34,548 nucleotides of DNA from contig JAGQJE010000146.1 in the NCBI GenBank assembly GCA_020430775.1, forward strand, positions 1 to 34,548, given 5' to 3'. Of the stretch, positions 25,930-34,058 are shown in pieces. The notes beneath the pieces are model-generated. The model made no database searches and was not told the origin of the DNA. It worked only from the letters and a program-made list of their open reading frames with translations. The translations under genes and the position numbers were made by a program. Source of the DNA: Myxococcales bacterium (GTDB taxonomy: Bacteria; Myxococcota_A; Polyangia; Polyangiales; Houyiibacteriaceae). Position 1 is the first letter of the stretch. Each line of letters begins with the position of its first letter.

Positions 25930-26955
25930 ATGACCTCCTCGATCACCGTGCATCGCCCGACCCGCTTCGTCCCGCATCCGTCGTGGGGTCCGAAGACGAC
26001 GGCGCTCGTGCGCGCGCTCCGCTCGGCCGCCCAGCGAAGCACGTTCGAAATGACCCCGGTGCAGACGCGCCGCTTGCTCGAGCGCATCGCCTGGCTCGCG
26101 CCCCGCGTGTCGGGCATCCGCCGCACGGACGCCCGCGTCGGCGGCGTGCCCGCCACCTGGTACCTCCCGAGCGGTCACCGCGGCCCCGACGCGCGCGTGC
26201 TCATGCACCTGCACGGCGGGGGCTTCGCGCTCTGCTCGCAGCGCACGCATGGCACCATGGTGAGCGAGCTGGCGACGGCCGCCGGCGCCCGCGGGCTCTT
26301 GCCGCGATACCGACTCGCGCCGGAGCATCCTTACCCGGCGGCGCTCGACGACTGCGAGGCTGCCTACGTCGGCCTGCTCGCTTCCGGCGTGCACCCGTCG
26401 CGGATCATCCTCTCCGGCGACTCCGCGGGTGGCAACCTCGTGGTTTCGCTCGCGGTTCGCCTGAGGGAGGCGGGCATCCCCCTCCCGCGCGCGCTCGTTC
26501 TGCTCAGCCCCTGGGTCGACCTGACCGCGAGCGGGGTCAGCGTCGACTCGAACGCTTGCTACGACTACGTCACGCGGCCGATCCTCGACCGCTTCGCCGA
26601 GCTCTACGCGGCGAGCTGCGACCCGACGTCGCCGGAGCTGTCGCCCCTGCGCGCGAACCTCCGCGGCCTGCCGCCGACCCTGATCCAGGTCGGGGGCGCC
26701 GAGTCTCTCTTGAGCGAGGGCTGCGAGTTCGCGGCGAAGGCGCGCGCGGCGGGCGTGCAGGTGTCCCTACAGAAGTGGGAGGGCATGGTGCACGCCTGGC
26801 AGGGGTACTCCTTCGCGCTCCCTGACGCCCGCGACGCCATCGCGGAGGTCGGTCGCTACGTGCATCGCTTGTACGGCGCGCGCGCGGCGATCGAGCAGCG
26901 CCCGATCCCGACGCTCGCGCCGGCGTTCGCCGGGCCGACGCGCTCGCGGCGCTAA
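25930..26955 (+). CDS. Alpha/beta hydrolase, HSL-type esterase or lipase
   Basis: Probably hydrolyses short- or medium-chain esters. The 341-aa protein belongs to the hormone-sensitive-lipase branch. The oxyanion motif HGGGF (95-99) precedes the nucleophile Ser165 in GDSAGGN. The acid is probably Glu258 in GGAESLLSEG, and the base is His288 in MVHAWQGY. Asp is the more common acid in the GDSAG group; Glu is usual in the GTSAG group, so this triad is slightly mixed. No signal peptide is seen. ATG 25930 has a very strong GGAGGT (25918-25923) six bases upstream. The upstream region looks regulated and the gene stands alone. The substrate is unknown. Confidence 0.9.
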   Translation: MTSSITVHRPTRFVPHPSWGPKTTALVRALRSAAQRSTFEMTPVQTRRLLERIAWLAPRVSGIRRTDARVGGVPATWYLPSGHRGPDARVLMHLHGGGFALCSQRTHGTMVSELATAAGARGLLPRYRLAPEHPYPAALDDCEAAYVGLLASGVHPSRIILSGDSAGGNLVVSLAVRLREAGIPLPRALVLLSPWVDLTASGVSVDSNACYDYVTRPILDRFAELYAASCDPTSPELSPLRANLRGLPPTLIQVGGAESLLSEGCEFAAKARAAGVQVSLQKWEGMVHAWQGYSFALPDARDAIAEVGRYVHRLYGARAAIEQRPIPTLAPAFAGPTRSRR

Positions 26956-26974
26956 GCCGAGGTCCCCGCGGCCT

Positions 26975-27007
26975 GCAGCGCCCGGCCGGCGCTGCGCGGC
27001 TGCGTTT
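26975..27007 (+). terminator. Rho-independent-like terminator after the esterase gene
   Basis: GCAGCGCC (26975-26982), loop CGGCC, GGCGCTGC (26988-26995): a perfect eight-base stem 19 bases after the stop. TTTT follows at 27004-27007, a little further from the stem than in standard terminators. It separates the esterase gene from the CLC gene. Confidence 0.5.
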
Positions 27008-27056
27008 TCGGGTCCGCCCGTGACAAGGGCAGGGTGTTGATCCAAAAGCGGTGACC

Positions 27057-28445
27057 ATGGGCCGACCCAACAGCGACGTACCGGGCGCGGTGCTCTTCGC
27101 GCACTCGTCCATCCGATTCCGCTACCTCATCACGGCGGCGGTCTGTATCGGCGTGGGCGGCGGCGTGCTCGCCAGCGCGTACTACTACCTGCTCGAGCTC
27201 GGTCTCGCGACGGCCTGGGGGCCGCTCCACTCCGCGCTCACCGCGGCGTTCGGCGGCGACGCGCTCGCTCGAGGCCTCGCGCTGGTCGCGGTGACGACGC
27301 TCGGCGGGCTCTGCGTCGGCGTCATCCTCCGGTTCATGGGCGTGCCTGGTGAGATCGCCGCGGTCGTCAACAACATCCACGTGCACAACGGACGTCTCGA
27401 CATCCAGCAGACGCCGGCGATGACCGCGGTCTCGCTCGTGTCCATCACCGCGGGTGGGAGCGCGGGGCCCGAAGCGCCGCTCGTCCAGATCATCGGCAGC
27501 CTCGGGAGCTGGCTCGGCGACAAGCTCCGCTGGACGGCGCACGTGCGGACGCTGACCTTCTGCGGGATGGCCGCGGCCCTCGGCGCCTTCTTCGGTGCGC
27601 CGCTCGGAGGCGCGCTCTTCGCGCTCGAGATCCCGCACCGCAACGGGCTCGAGTACTACGAGGCGCTCATCCCGTCGCTCACGGCGGCGTACGTCAGCTA
27701 CTTCATCTTCCTCGTGCTCGTCCACCCGGAGGCCCCGCTGCTGACCTTCGCGGGGCAGCCGGAGGCGCTCGCGGTCCCGATGGCGCAGGCCATGGCGCTC
27801 GGCGCCGCCGGCGCGCTCGTCGCGCTGCTCTTCATGTTCATCTTCCGAAAGATCGGCGAGTGGCTCGAGCGGTGGGAGCGTCACCGCATCGCGTTGGCGA
27901 CCTTCGCCGGCTTCGCGATCGGCGCGCTGGCCGTGACGGTCCCCGAGGGGCTGCACCTGAACGTTCTGTTCTGGAGCGAGCACCAGCTCCAGGACGTCTA
28001 CGACGGGCTCGGCACGTTCCAGGCCATCGGCATCGGCTCCGCGCTGCTCTGGCTCGCCTGGGCGGCGCTCGCCAAGATGGCCGCGATCGGCTTCACGCTG
28101 CACGGCGGGCTGCGCGGCGGCTTCATCTTCCCGCTCTTCTTCCTCGGCGCGGTCACGGGCATGGCGATCCACCTCGTCACCGGCGGCTGGGTCTCGCTGC
28201 CGGTCGCCATGCTCTGCACGATGAGTGCCGTCAACGTCGCCGTGACGCGGACGCCGATCAGCAGCACCATCATCCTCACGACGCTCTCGGACACGCACAT
28301 GCTCCCCATCATCGGAGCGGCGAGCATCACGAGCTTCTTGCTGACCTCGCGCGTGGTCCTCATCGTCACCCAGCGGCGTCGTGAATCGATCGTGCCCGCG
28401 AGGCCGTCGATCCCGACCTGGCACGACGTCACGGCCGCAGAGTAG
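27057..28445 (+). CDS. CLC-family chloride channel-like protein
   Basis: A 462-aa multi-pass membrane protein of the CLC family. The gating-glutamate region reads GSAGPEAPLV (Glu139), where E. coli ClcA has GREGP. GGFIFP matches the third anion-site motif. The first motif, GSGIP in ClcA, reads FMGVP here, so the pore serine is replaced by methionine (Met94). At the inner proton site FALEIP has Glu191 and then Ile192, where ClcA has Glu202-Glu203; the proton glutamate is missing. This suggests a passive channel rather than a proton antiporter. There is no CBS domain. ATG 27057 is preferred over GTG 27051; neither has a clear ribosome binding site. The stop TAG directly touches the stop of the convergent HAD gene. 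Confidence 0.88.
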   Translation: MGRPNSDVPGAVLFAHSSIRFRYLITAAVCIGVGGGVLASAYYYLLELGLATAWGPLHSALTAAFGGDALARGLALVAVTTLGGLCVGVILRFMGVPGEIAAVVNNIHVHNGRLDIQQTPAMTAVSLVSITAGGSAGPEAPLVQIIGSLGSWLGDKLRWTAHVRTLTFCGMAAALGAFFGAPLGGALFALEIPHRNGLEYYEALIPSLTAAYVSYFIFLVLVHPEAPLLTFAGQPEALAVPMAQAMALGAAGALVALLFMFIFRKIGEWLERWERHRIALATFAGFAIGALAVTVPEGLHLNVLFWSEHQLQDVYDGLGTFQAIGIGSALLWLAWAALAKMAAIGFTLHGGLRGGFIFPLFFLGAVTGMAIHLVTGGWVSLPVAMLCTMSAVNVAVTRTPISSTIILTTLSDTHMLPIIGAASITSFLLTSRVVLIVTQRRRESIVPARPSIPTWHDVTAAE

Positions 28446-29144
28446 TCAGGGCGCGAGCAGATCGAGGGCGCGCTGATCGCGGAGGTCGGGCACGAAGTGC
28501 TCGGCGCCGGCGTCGCGGAGGGCCTGCTCGGAGTAGCCGCCCGTGCCGACGGCGAGGCAGACGCCGCCGACCGCGTGCGCAGCATGCACGTCGCGCGGGG
28601 TGTCCCCCACGATCCACACCGCGCACCCGCGCGGCTCGCGCCCGAGGTGCTTCGCGCCGCGCACCACGCCCGCGTCGATGACCGCCGTTCGATCCTCCCC
28701 GTCGCACCCGAACCCGCCGAACGCGAAGAAGACGTCGAGGCCGGCGCGGCGCAGCTTGATGCGGGCCCCGTCCTGGAAGTTGCCGGTGCCGAGGCCGAGC
28801 GCGAGCTGCCTGTTCGTGTGGGCCGGGTGCAGGGCCGCGACGATCCGCTCGACGCCGGGGAGCACCGTGTAGCGCGGCGAGCGCGGGACCTCTTCGGCGA
28901 GGAACGCCAGGTAGCGCGCGCGCAGCGCCTCGGAGACGTCGTCCCCGGTGGGGTAGCCGGCCGCGCCCAGGCCGACGCGGAAGATGGCTCGATCGGTCAT
29001 GCCGCGGAAGTCCACGCCGTCGAGCGCGTCGCCGCGCCCGCAGACGGCGTCGAAGGCGCGGCGCATGGCGCGACGGCCCGCGCCGCCCGTGAGCACGAGC
29101 GTCCCGTCGAGGTCGAAGAGGACGATCTTGGGGCGGGCGGGCAC
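28446..29144 (-). CDS. HAD-superfamily phosphatase
   Basis: A haloacid-dehalogenase-like phosphatase of the phosphoglycolate-phosphatase/beta-phosphoglucomutase type, 232 aa. Motif I is FDLDGTL (Asp11 nucleophile, Asp13), motif II is GLGTGN, motif III probably the Lys in GARIKLRRAG, and motif IV is IVGDTPRDV. An alpha-helical cap lies between about 18 and 90. The start is GTG 29144, at the family's normal N-terminus; the open frame upstream is low complexity. It lies 91 bases after the radical SAM gene on the same strand and may share its transcript. The substrate cannot be told from sequence. Confidence 0.88.
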   Translation of the reverse strand: MPARPKIVLFDLDGTLVLTGGAGRRAMRRAFDAVCGRGDALDGVDFRGMTDRAIFRVGLGAAGYPTGDDVSEALRARYLAFLAEEVPRSPRYTVLPGVERIVAALHPAHTNRQLALGLGTGNFQDGARIKLRRAGLDVFFAFGGFGCDGEDRTAVIDAGVVRGAKHLGREPRGCAVWIVGDTPRDVHAAHAVGGVCLAVGTGGYSEQALRDAGAEHFVPDLRDQRALDLLAP

Positions 29145-29235
29145 CTGCGCAGCGTAGCAGTCGGCAATCCGTGGGAGCACCGCCCGGTCGGTCCCGCGCG
29201 GGGGTGGGGGGCTGGTCGGGGCGGCCGCCCCGCGC

Positions 29236-30279
29236 TCAGCGCGGCGGGGCCACCTTGAGGTGCGTCTTGGCCGCCGCCGCCGTTGCTTCGACCGGCGGAG
29301 CCGGCGTGCGCTGCGGTCGCCACTCGTCGAGGCTCGAGGCCCGCCGCACGCAGGCGATGGTGCACGTGGCCTCGCAGCCCTTCTCCTGGTGGTACTCCCG
29401 GAAGAGATCGGCCGCTGTGTACTCGAGCAGAGGGATGCCCGGCTCGCCGCGCCGCTGGCTGCAGTAGCTGACCTTGCCGTACTCGTCGACGTAGAGGTAG
29501 CGCGCGCCCGCACGGCACTTGTAGGGCGCCTCGCCGTCGCGGAGCATCTTCTTCTCCCAGCCCTCGCCGAACTGGTGGAAGAAGCTCTTGTTGCAGAGCT
29601 CTCGCATCTCTTCGTAGAACTGCGGCAGGATGTCGCCGATGAGACCGGTGTCGATCTGCCCGCTGTGGTCGTGCAGTAGCCCGACGGTCATGTAGAACCC
29701 GAGCGAGCGGATCTCGTCGATGAGCGCCCGCGTCTGCGCCGGCGGGGACGAGCCGAGCACGGCGTTGACGTTGACCGCGAACTCCGCGTGCTCCTGGAGC
29801 ACGAGCAGACGCTTTTTGATCTTCGACCACGACTTTTGCGACACCTCGTTCGGCTCGAGGTTGTCAACCGACACCTGCAACAGCGACAGCCCGGCCGCGT
29901 TCATGCGGTCGATCCACTTCTCGGTGACGGGGTAGGCGTTCGAGATGGAGGTCACGATCATGCCGTGTGAGACGGCGCGTTCGACGACGCGGTGCAGCTC
30001 CGGATGCAGGAAGGGCTCGCCGCCGGTCAGCGTCAGCACGAGGGTGCCGAGCGACGCGAGGTGGTCGACCCGCGCGTATAGGTCCTCGAGTGGCACCGGC
30101 GGAGAGTGGGCGTCGAACTCGTTGCAGTAGCCGCACGCGAGGTTGCAGCGCCGGATGACGACGAGCTGGGCGAGCAGGGGCGTCGTCGGGCGCGCGAGCG
30201 CGTTCGCGGCGCGGCGTGCGGTCAGGAGCGGGTGGGGCGGGATGCGCTGGGACAGGATGGTGCGCGGCGTGGATCGCAT
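29236..30279 (-). CDS. Radical SAM protein with SPASM-like C-terminus
   Basis: A radical SAM enzyme of unknown reaction, 347 aa. The cluster motif is CNLACGYC (Cys45, 49, 52), followed by LTGGEPFLHPEL, the SAM-contact motif. The C-terminal part carries further cysteines: YKCRAGARYLYVDEYGKVSYC and GCEATCTIAC. This layout resembles a SPASM domain that holds one or two extra iron-sulfur clusters. SPASM enzymes modify peptides, other enzymes or, in some branches, small molecules and lipids. I see no small precursor-peptide gene next to it. ATG 30279 is chosen over GTG 30321. TAGAGC (complement of 30287-30292) a few bases upstream could be a -10 box. It diverges from the CDP-alcohol transferase gene, which makes a joint role possible. 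Confidence 0.85.
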   Translation of the reverse strand: MRSTPRTILSQRIPPHPLLTARRAANALARPTTPLLAQLVVIRRCNLACGYCNEFDAHSPPVPLEDLYARVDHLASLGTLVLTLTGGEPFLHPELHRVVERAVSHGMIVTSISNAYPVTEKWIDRMNAAGLSLLQVSVDNLEPNEVSQKSWSKIKKRLLVLQEHAEFAVNVNAVLGSSPPAQTRALIDEIRSLGFYMTVGLLHDHSGQIDTGLIGDILPQFYEEMRELCNKSFFHQFGEGWEKKMLRDGEAPYKCRAGARYLYVDEYGKVSYCSQRRGEPGIPLLEYTAADLFREYHQEKGCEATCTIACVRRASSLDEWRPQRTPAPPVEATAAAAKTHLKVAPPR

Positions 30280-30498
30280 GCGGTGCGCTCTAGCATGAGT
30301 GGGTTCGAGACCGCCACGCACGGGCTCGGCGGGCGGATCGCTCGCATGTCTAGGGCCAGGCGTCGACCGCCGCCATGGCGCGGCGTCGTGCCCGGCCTCG
30401 CCTGCGGCGCGGCGATTGGTCGCAGGTGTCCCGACCGACTGCTAGAGTGCGGCCGATCGGGTGGCTCGCTCCTTGCTTCCGGTGCCGCTCATCGCCCC

Positions 30499-31473
30499 AT
30501 GACGCAACATCGACTCCCGCCGCTCCGCTCCCTCCTGAAGTCCACCGACGTCGAAGACCCCGTCAACGTCTACGTCCACCGTCCGCTCGCCTACGCGTTC
30601 GTGTGGAGCATTTTCCGGACGCCCATCACGCCCAACATGGTGACGTTTCTCGCCATGCTCTTCGGCCTCGCGTCGGGGTGCATGTTCGTGTGGGGTTCGG
30701 CCGGCGCGATGGTCGCCGGCGGCGCGTTCTTGTGGATCTCTGCGATCCTCGACGGCGCGGACGGCATCCTCGCCCGGGCGAAGTCGCTCCAGTCGGACTT
30801 CGGCCGCGCGATCGACGGCAGCGCGGACAGCATCGTCGCCGCTTTTACTGTATTTCCGGCGTTCTATCACATCTGGGTGACCTACCACCGGCCGTGGGAT
30901 CTCGTCCTGATGGTGCCGGCGCTCGTCCTGACGAACGTCCACCTGACCGTGTACGACTTCTACAAGGAGCAGTACCTGCGGATGACGCGGCCCGAGCGCA
31001 GCTCGACCGCGGAGGACCCCGAGAAGGTCGCCGCGATGATAGACGAGGCACGCGAGAAGGGTCTCGTCGCCTACCTCGCCGTGAAAGTCATCCTGCACCC
31101 CTACCTGGTCACTCAGCAGCGGCTGATGCGCTGGATGAACCCTGCGGCGATGGGCTTCATGGATGCGGCCGAGGCCGGAGACGAGCGGACAGCCGCGATC
31201 TGGCGGCGTCACAACCTCGGACCGATGCGCCTGTGGACCGTCGTGTCGCTCGCTCCGCACAGCTACCTGATGGCGATCTGCGCCATGGCCGACCGGCTCG
31301 ACGTGTATCTATACATTCGCGTGTTCTTCATGAACGCGGTGTTCGTCATCGCGCTGCTCTGGCAGCGGCGGGCGACCGCGCGTGCGGTCGAGGCGCTCGC
31401 GCTGAGTGCGCCGTTCGTCGCGACGCCCGGGCCGGCCGAGGCCGACCGTGAGGCCTTTGCCACAGAGCCGTGA
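30499..31473 (+). CDS. CDP-alcohol phosphatidyltransferase family protein
   Basis: An integral membrane enzyme that transfers a phospho-alcohol or phosphatidyl group from a CDP-linked donor. The 324-aa protein has the complete family motif: Asp88-Gly89-x2-Ala92-Arg93-x8-Gly102-x3-Asp106-x3-Asp110. Hydrophobic helices lie around 45-82, 110-155 and in the C-terminal part, including about 280-300. It is longer than PgsA or PssA (about 180-260 aa). Residues 165-235, a hydrophilic stretch, separate the motif domain from the last helices. The acceptor is unknown. ATG 30499 is chosen; a frame-open extension upstream looks non-coding. The RND-type exporter starts 28 bases after the stop, so the two are probably one operon. 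Confidence 0.88.
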   Translation: MTQHRLPPLRSLLKSTDVEDPVNVYVHRPLAYAFVWSIFRTPITPNMVTFLAMLFGLASGCMFVWGSAGAMVAGGAFLWISAILDGADGILARAKSLQSDFGRAIDGSADSIVAAFTVFPAFYHIWVTYHRPWDLVLMVPALVLTNVHLTVYDFYKEQYLRMTRPERSSTAEDPEKVAAMIDEAREKGLVAYLAVKVILHPYLVTQQRLMRWMNPAAMGFMDAAEAGDERTAAIWRRHNLGPMRLWTVVSLAPHSYLMAICAMADRLDVYLYIRVFFMNAVFVIALLWQRRATARAVEALALSAPFVATPGPAEADREAFATEP

Positions 31474-31501
31474 GTCATCCGCACACCCGCCGAGACCGAC
31501 C

Positions 31502-34048
31502 GTGAGTTCTGACCGCACCATCTTCGAGCGCCTCGCCGCGTTCCAAACCCGTTACGCGCTCCTCATCGCCGCCGTCGCGGTGGTCATCGCCGCTGGGTCC
31601 GTACCCTTCGTCATGCGGCTCGGGCTGAACAGCTCCTGGGAGGCGCTGCTCCCGTCGGACAAGCCGAGCGTCCGCGACCTCGACCGCATCCGGGGGCGCA
31701 TCGGCGGCTTCAACACGCTCATCGTCGCGATCGAGTCGAAGTCGCACGACGTCGACGCGATGCAGCGCTTCGCGCGCGACCTCATCCCGCGCCTCGAGCA
31801 GCTCCCGCCGAGCCTCGCCCGCAGCGTCGACTACAAGGCCGGCGTGATGTCGGACTTCGTGTACGACCACCGCTTCTTGTACGCGAAGCTCTCGGACCTC
31901 GAAGAGGCGAAGGACGCGCTCAAAAAGCGCCTCGACTACGAGAAGGCGAAGGCGAACCCCTTCTACATCGATCTCGGTGAGGGCCCTCCTGCGGACCCCG
32001 CGGTCGTGATCGAGCGGCTCCAGAAGGACGCCGACAAGGCCCGCGACAAGGCGGCGAGCTACCCGGGCGGCTTCTTCGTGCATCCGGACCGCGACATGCT
32101 CGCGATCTTCGTCCGCAGCGACCTCGGCGGCGGCGACGCAGAGGACATCGAGCGCCTCGTGACGCTCATCCGCCACGACGTGGCCGCGCTCGATCCGTCC
32201 CACTACGGTCCGGACCTGACCGTGCACTACGCCGGAAACCTCGTGCTCTCGATGGAGGAGCACCAGGCGATCAAGCACGAGCTGCTGACCGCGACCGTGC
32301 TGACCGTGGTGCTCGTGCTGCTCTCCATCTACGTGTTCTTCCGCAATTGGCGCTCGCTCTTCATCCTCGGCGGCACGCTCGTCGTGCCGGTGATCGCGAC
32401 CTTCGCGATCGCGCAGATGAGCGTGCACTACCTAACCACGTCGACGGCGTTCCTCGGCAGCATCGTCATCGGCAACGGCATCAACCCGAACATCATCTGG
32501 CTCGCGCGCTACTTCGAGGAGCGGCGCCACGGGCACGACCCCGAGCGCGCGATCGAGCGGACGCACCACGCGGTCTGGCTCGCGACGCTGACCGCCTCGC
32601 TCGCCGCGGCGATCGCCTATGGCTCGCTCATCATCACGGATTTTCGCGGCTTTCGAGACTTCGGCATCATCGGAGGCGTGGGGATGGTGCTCTGCTGGTT
32701 CGGAGCGCTCGGGCTCCTGCCGGTAGTGTGCGCGCTGAACGAGCGCGTCCGCCCGCTCGTCAAGCCGGGCGTCGTGCGCGGGCGCAACGTCTACGGCGCG
32801 CTCTTTTCGCGAGCGGTCTTCGCCGCGCCGAAGACGATCGCGGTGACGTCGGGCGTGCTCGGTCTCGCGGCGATCGCGCTCATCGGCTGGGCCGTCGCGC
32901 ACGACCCGCTCGAGTACAACTTCCGCAAGCTCAGCTCGGAGCGCGAGGACGCCACCGCGGCCCAGCGGATCAACCACCACGTCGGCGACATCGCCAGCAG
33001 CGCGTCGACCGGCAACGGCATCGCCGTGGTCGTCGACACCGACGCCGAGGCGGAGGCGCTGCAGGACGAGCTCGTGCGGCTGCGGGACGAGCACGACGCG
33101 CCCTGGGGCTCGGTCACGTCGATCTACTCGCTGCTGCCGACACACCAGCAGGAGAAGATCGCCTTGCTCGGTCAGATCCGCTCGCTCCTCGGGGAGTACC
33201 GCCCATACGCGAGCCCGAAGGTCGAAAAGCAGATCGACGAGAACATGCCGCCGGCCGAGATCACCCCGCTCACGAAGGCGGACCTGCCGGAGCCGGCCGC
33301 GCGCCCGTTCACCGAGCGTGACGGGACCCGCGGGCACCTCATCATGGTCGGGCGCAAGCGCGGTCATTCGGTCTGGGACGGGAAGTACCTCGTCGAGTGG
33401 GCGCAGGCGCTCCGCGCGGTCCGCCTGCCGGACGGCTCCCGTCCGCCGCTCGCGGGTCGCGCGCCCGTGTTCGCGGACATGATCTCGTCGATCGTGACGG
33501 CCGGTCCCCGCACCATCGCCGTGTCGTTCTTCGCGACGCTCGCGTTGGTCTTGGTCGCGTTCCGCCGCACGCGGGAGCGCCTCTTCACGATGGGCTCGCT
33601 CCTGCTCGGCATCGCGTGGATGGGCGGGACCATGGCGCTCGCTGGGATGAAGCTGAACTTCCTGAACTTCGTCGCGTTCCCGATCACGTTCGGCAACGGC
33701 GTCGACTACGGCGTCAACGTGATGCGGCGCTTCGCGGCGGAGCACGAGCTGCACCGTGCGGAGGGCGGCAACGACGACGCGGCCGTCCGCGCGGCGATCG
33801 AGGAGACGGGCGGCGCCGTCATCCTCTGCTCGCTGACGACGGTCATCGGCTACGCGACGCTCTTCACGAGCGCGAACCAGGCCATCAACTCATTTGGCGC
33901 GGCGATGTCGATCAGCGAGGTGACCTGCCTCGTCGCCGCCGTGATCACGATGCCGGCGATGCTGTTGATCACCGGGCGACGGCACGCGCGGACGGAGCCG
34001 ACGACGACCGAGCCGGGTGGCGCGGAGCCGGCGCGCGACGCGGGATGA
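31502..34048 (+). CDS. RND/MMPL-family exporter
   Basis: A large inner-membrane exporter, 848 aa, of the MMPL/hopanoid-transporter-like branch of RND proteins that often move lipids. There are two homologous halves. Each has one helix (about 18-38 and 444-466), a large periplasmic domain, and five helices (about 262-420 and 669-835). In the second half the fourth helix has GNGVDYG (731-737) with the Asp735-Tyr736 pair used for proton coupling in MmpL3-like proteins. In the first half the same place reads GNGINPN (324-330), so the acidic residue and Tyr are gone. GTG 31502 is chosen because the frame upstream overlaps the preceding gene. No membrane-fusion protein gene is seen. The neighbouring phosphatidyltransferase suggests a lipid cargo. 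Confidence 0.88.
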   Translation: MSSDRTIFERLAAFQTRYALLIAAVAVVIAAGSVPFVMRLGLNSSWEALLPSDKPSVRDLDRIRGRIGGFNTLIVAIESKSHDVDAMQRFARDLIPRLEQLPPSLARSVDYKAGVMSDFVYDHRFLYAKLSDLEEAKDALKKRLDYEKAKANPFYIDLGEGPPADPAVVIERLQKDADKARDKAASYPGGFFVHPDRDMLAIFVRSDLGGGDAEDIERLVTLIRHDVAALDPSHYGPDLTVHYAGNLVLSMEEHQAIKHELLTATVLTVVLVLLSIYVFFRNWRSLFILGGTLVVPVIATFAIAQMSVHYLTTSTAFLGSIVIGNGINPNIIWLARYFEERRHGHDPERAIERTHHAVWLATLTASLAAAIAYGSLIITDFRGFRDFGIIGGVGMVLCWFGALGLLPVVCALNERVRPLVKPGVVRGRNVYGALFSRAVFAAPKTIAVTSGVLGLAAIALIGWAVAHDPLEYNFRKLSSEREDATAAQRINHHVGDIASSASTGNGIAVVVDTDAEAEALQDELVRLRDEHDAPWGSVTSIYSLLPTHQQEKIALLGQIRSLLGEYRPYASPKVEKQIDENMPPAEITPLTKADLPEPAARPFTERDGTRGHLIMVGRKRGHSVWDGKYLVEWAQALRAVRLPDGSRPPLAGRAPVFADMISSIVTAGPRTIAVSFFATLALVLVAFRRTRERLFTMGSLLLGIAWMGGTMALAGMKLNFLNFVAFPITFGNGVDYGVNVMRRFAAEHELHRAEGGNDDAAVRAAIEETGGAVILCSLTTVIGYATLFTSANQAINSFGAAMSISEVTCLVAAVITMPAMLLITGRRHARTEPTTTEPGGAEPARDAG

Positions 34049-34058
34049 GGCGGGCCGA

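Noticed and set aside
26952-28424. Minus-strand open frame of about 490 codons across the CLC gene
   Set aside because: Highly charged, repetitive Arg/Glu/Asp composition without a domain; the plus strand has clear CLC motifs and hydrophobic helices.
30106-30498. Upstream extension of the CDP-alcohol transferase
   Set aside because: The open frame before 30499 is Arg/Gly-rich and overlaps the radical SAM gene on the other strand; the family N-terminus fits ATG 30499.
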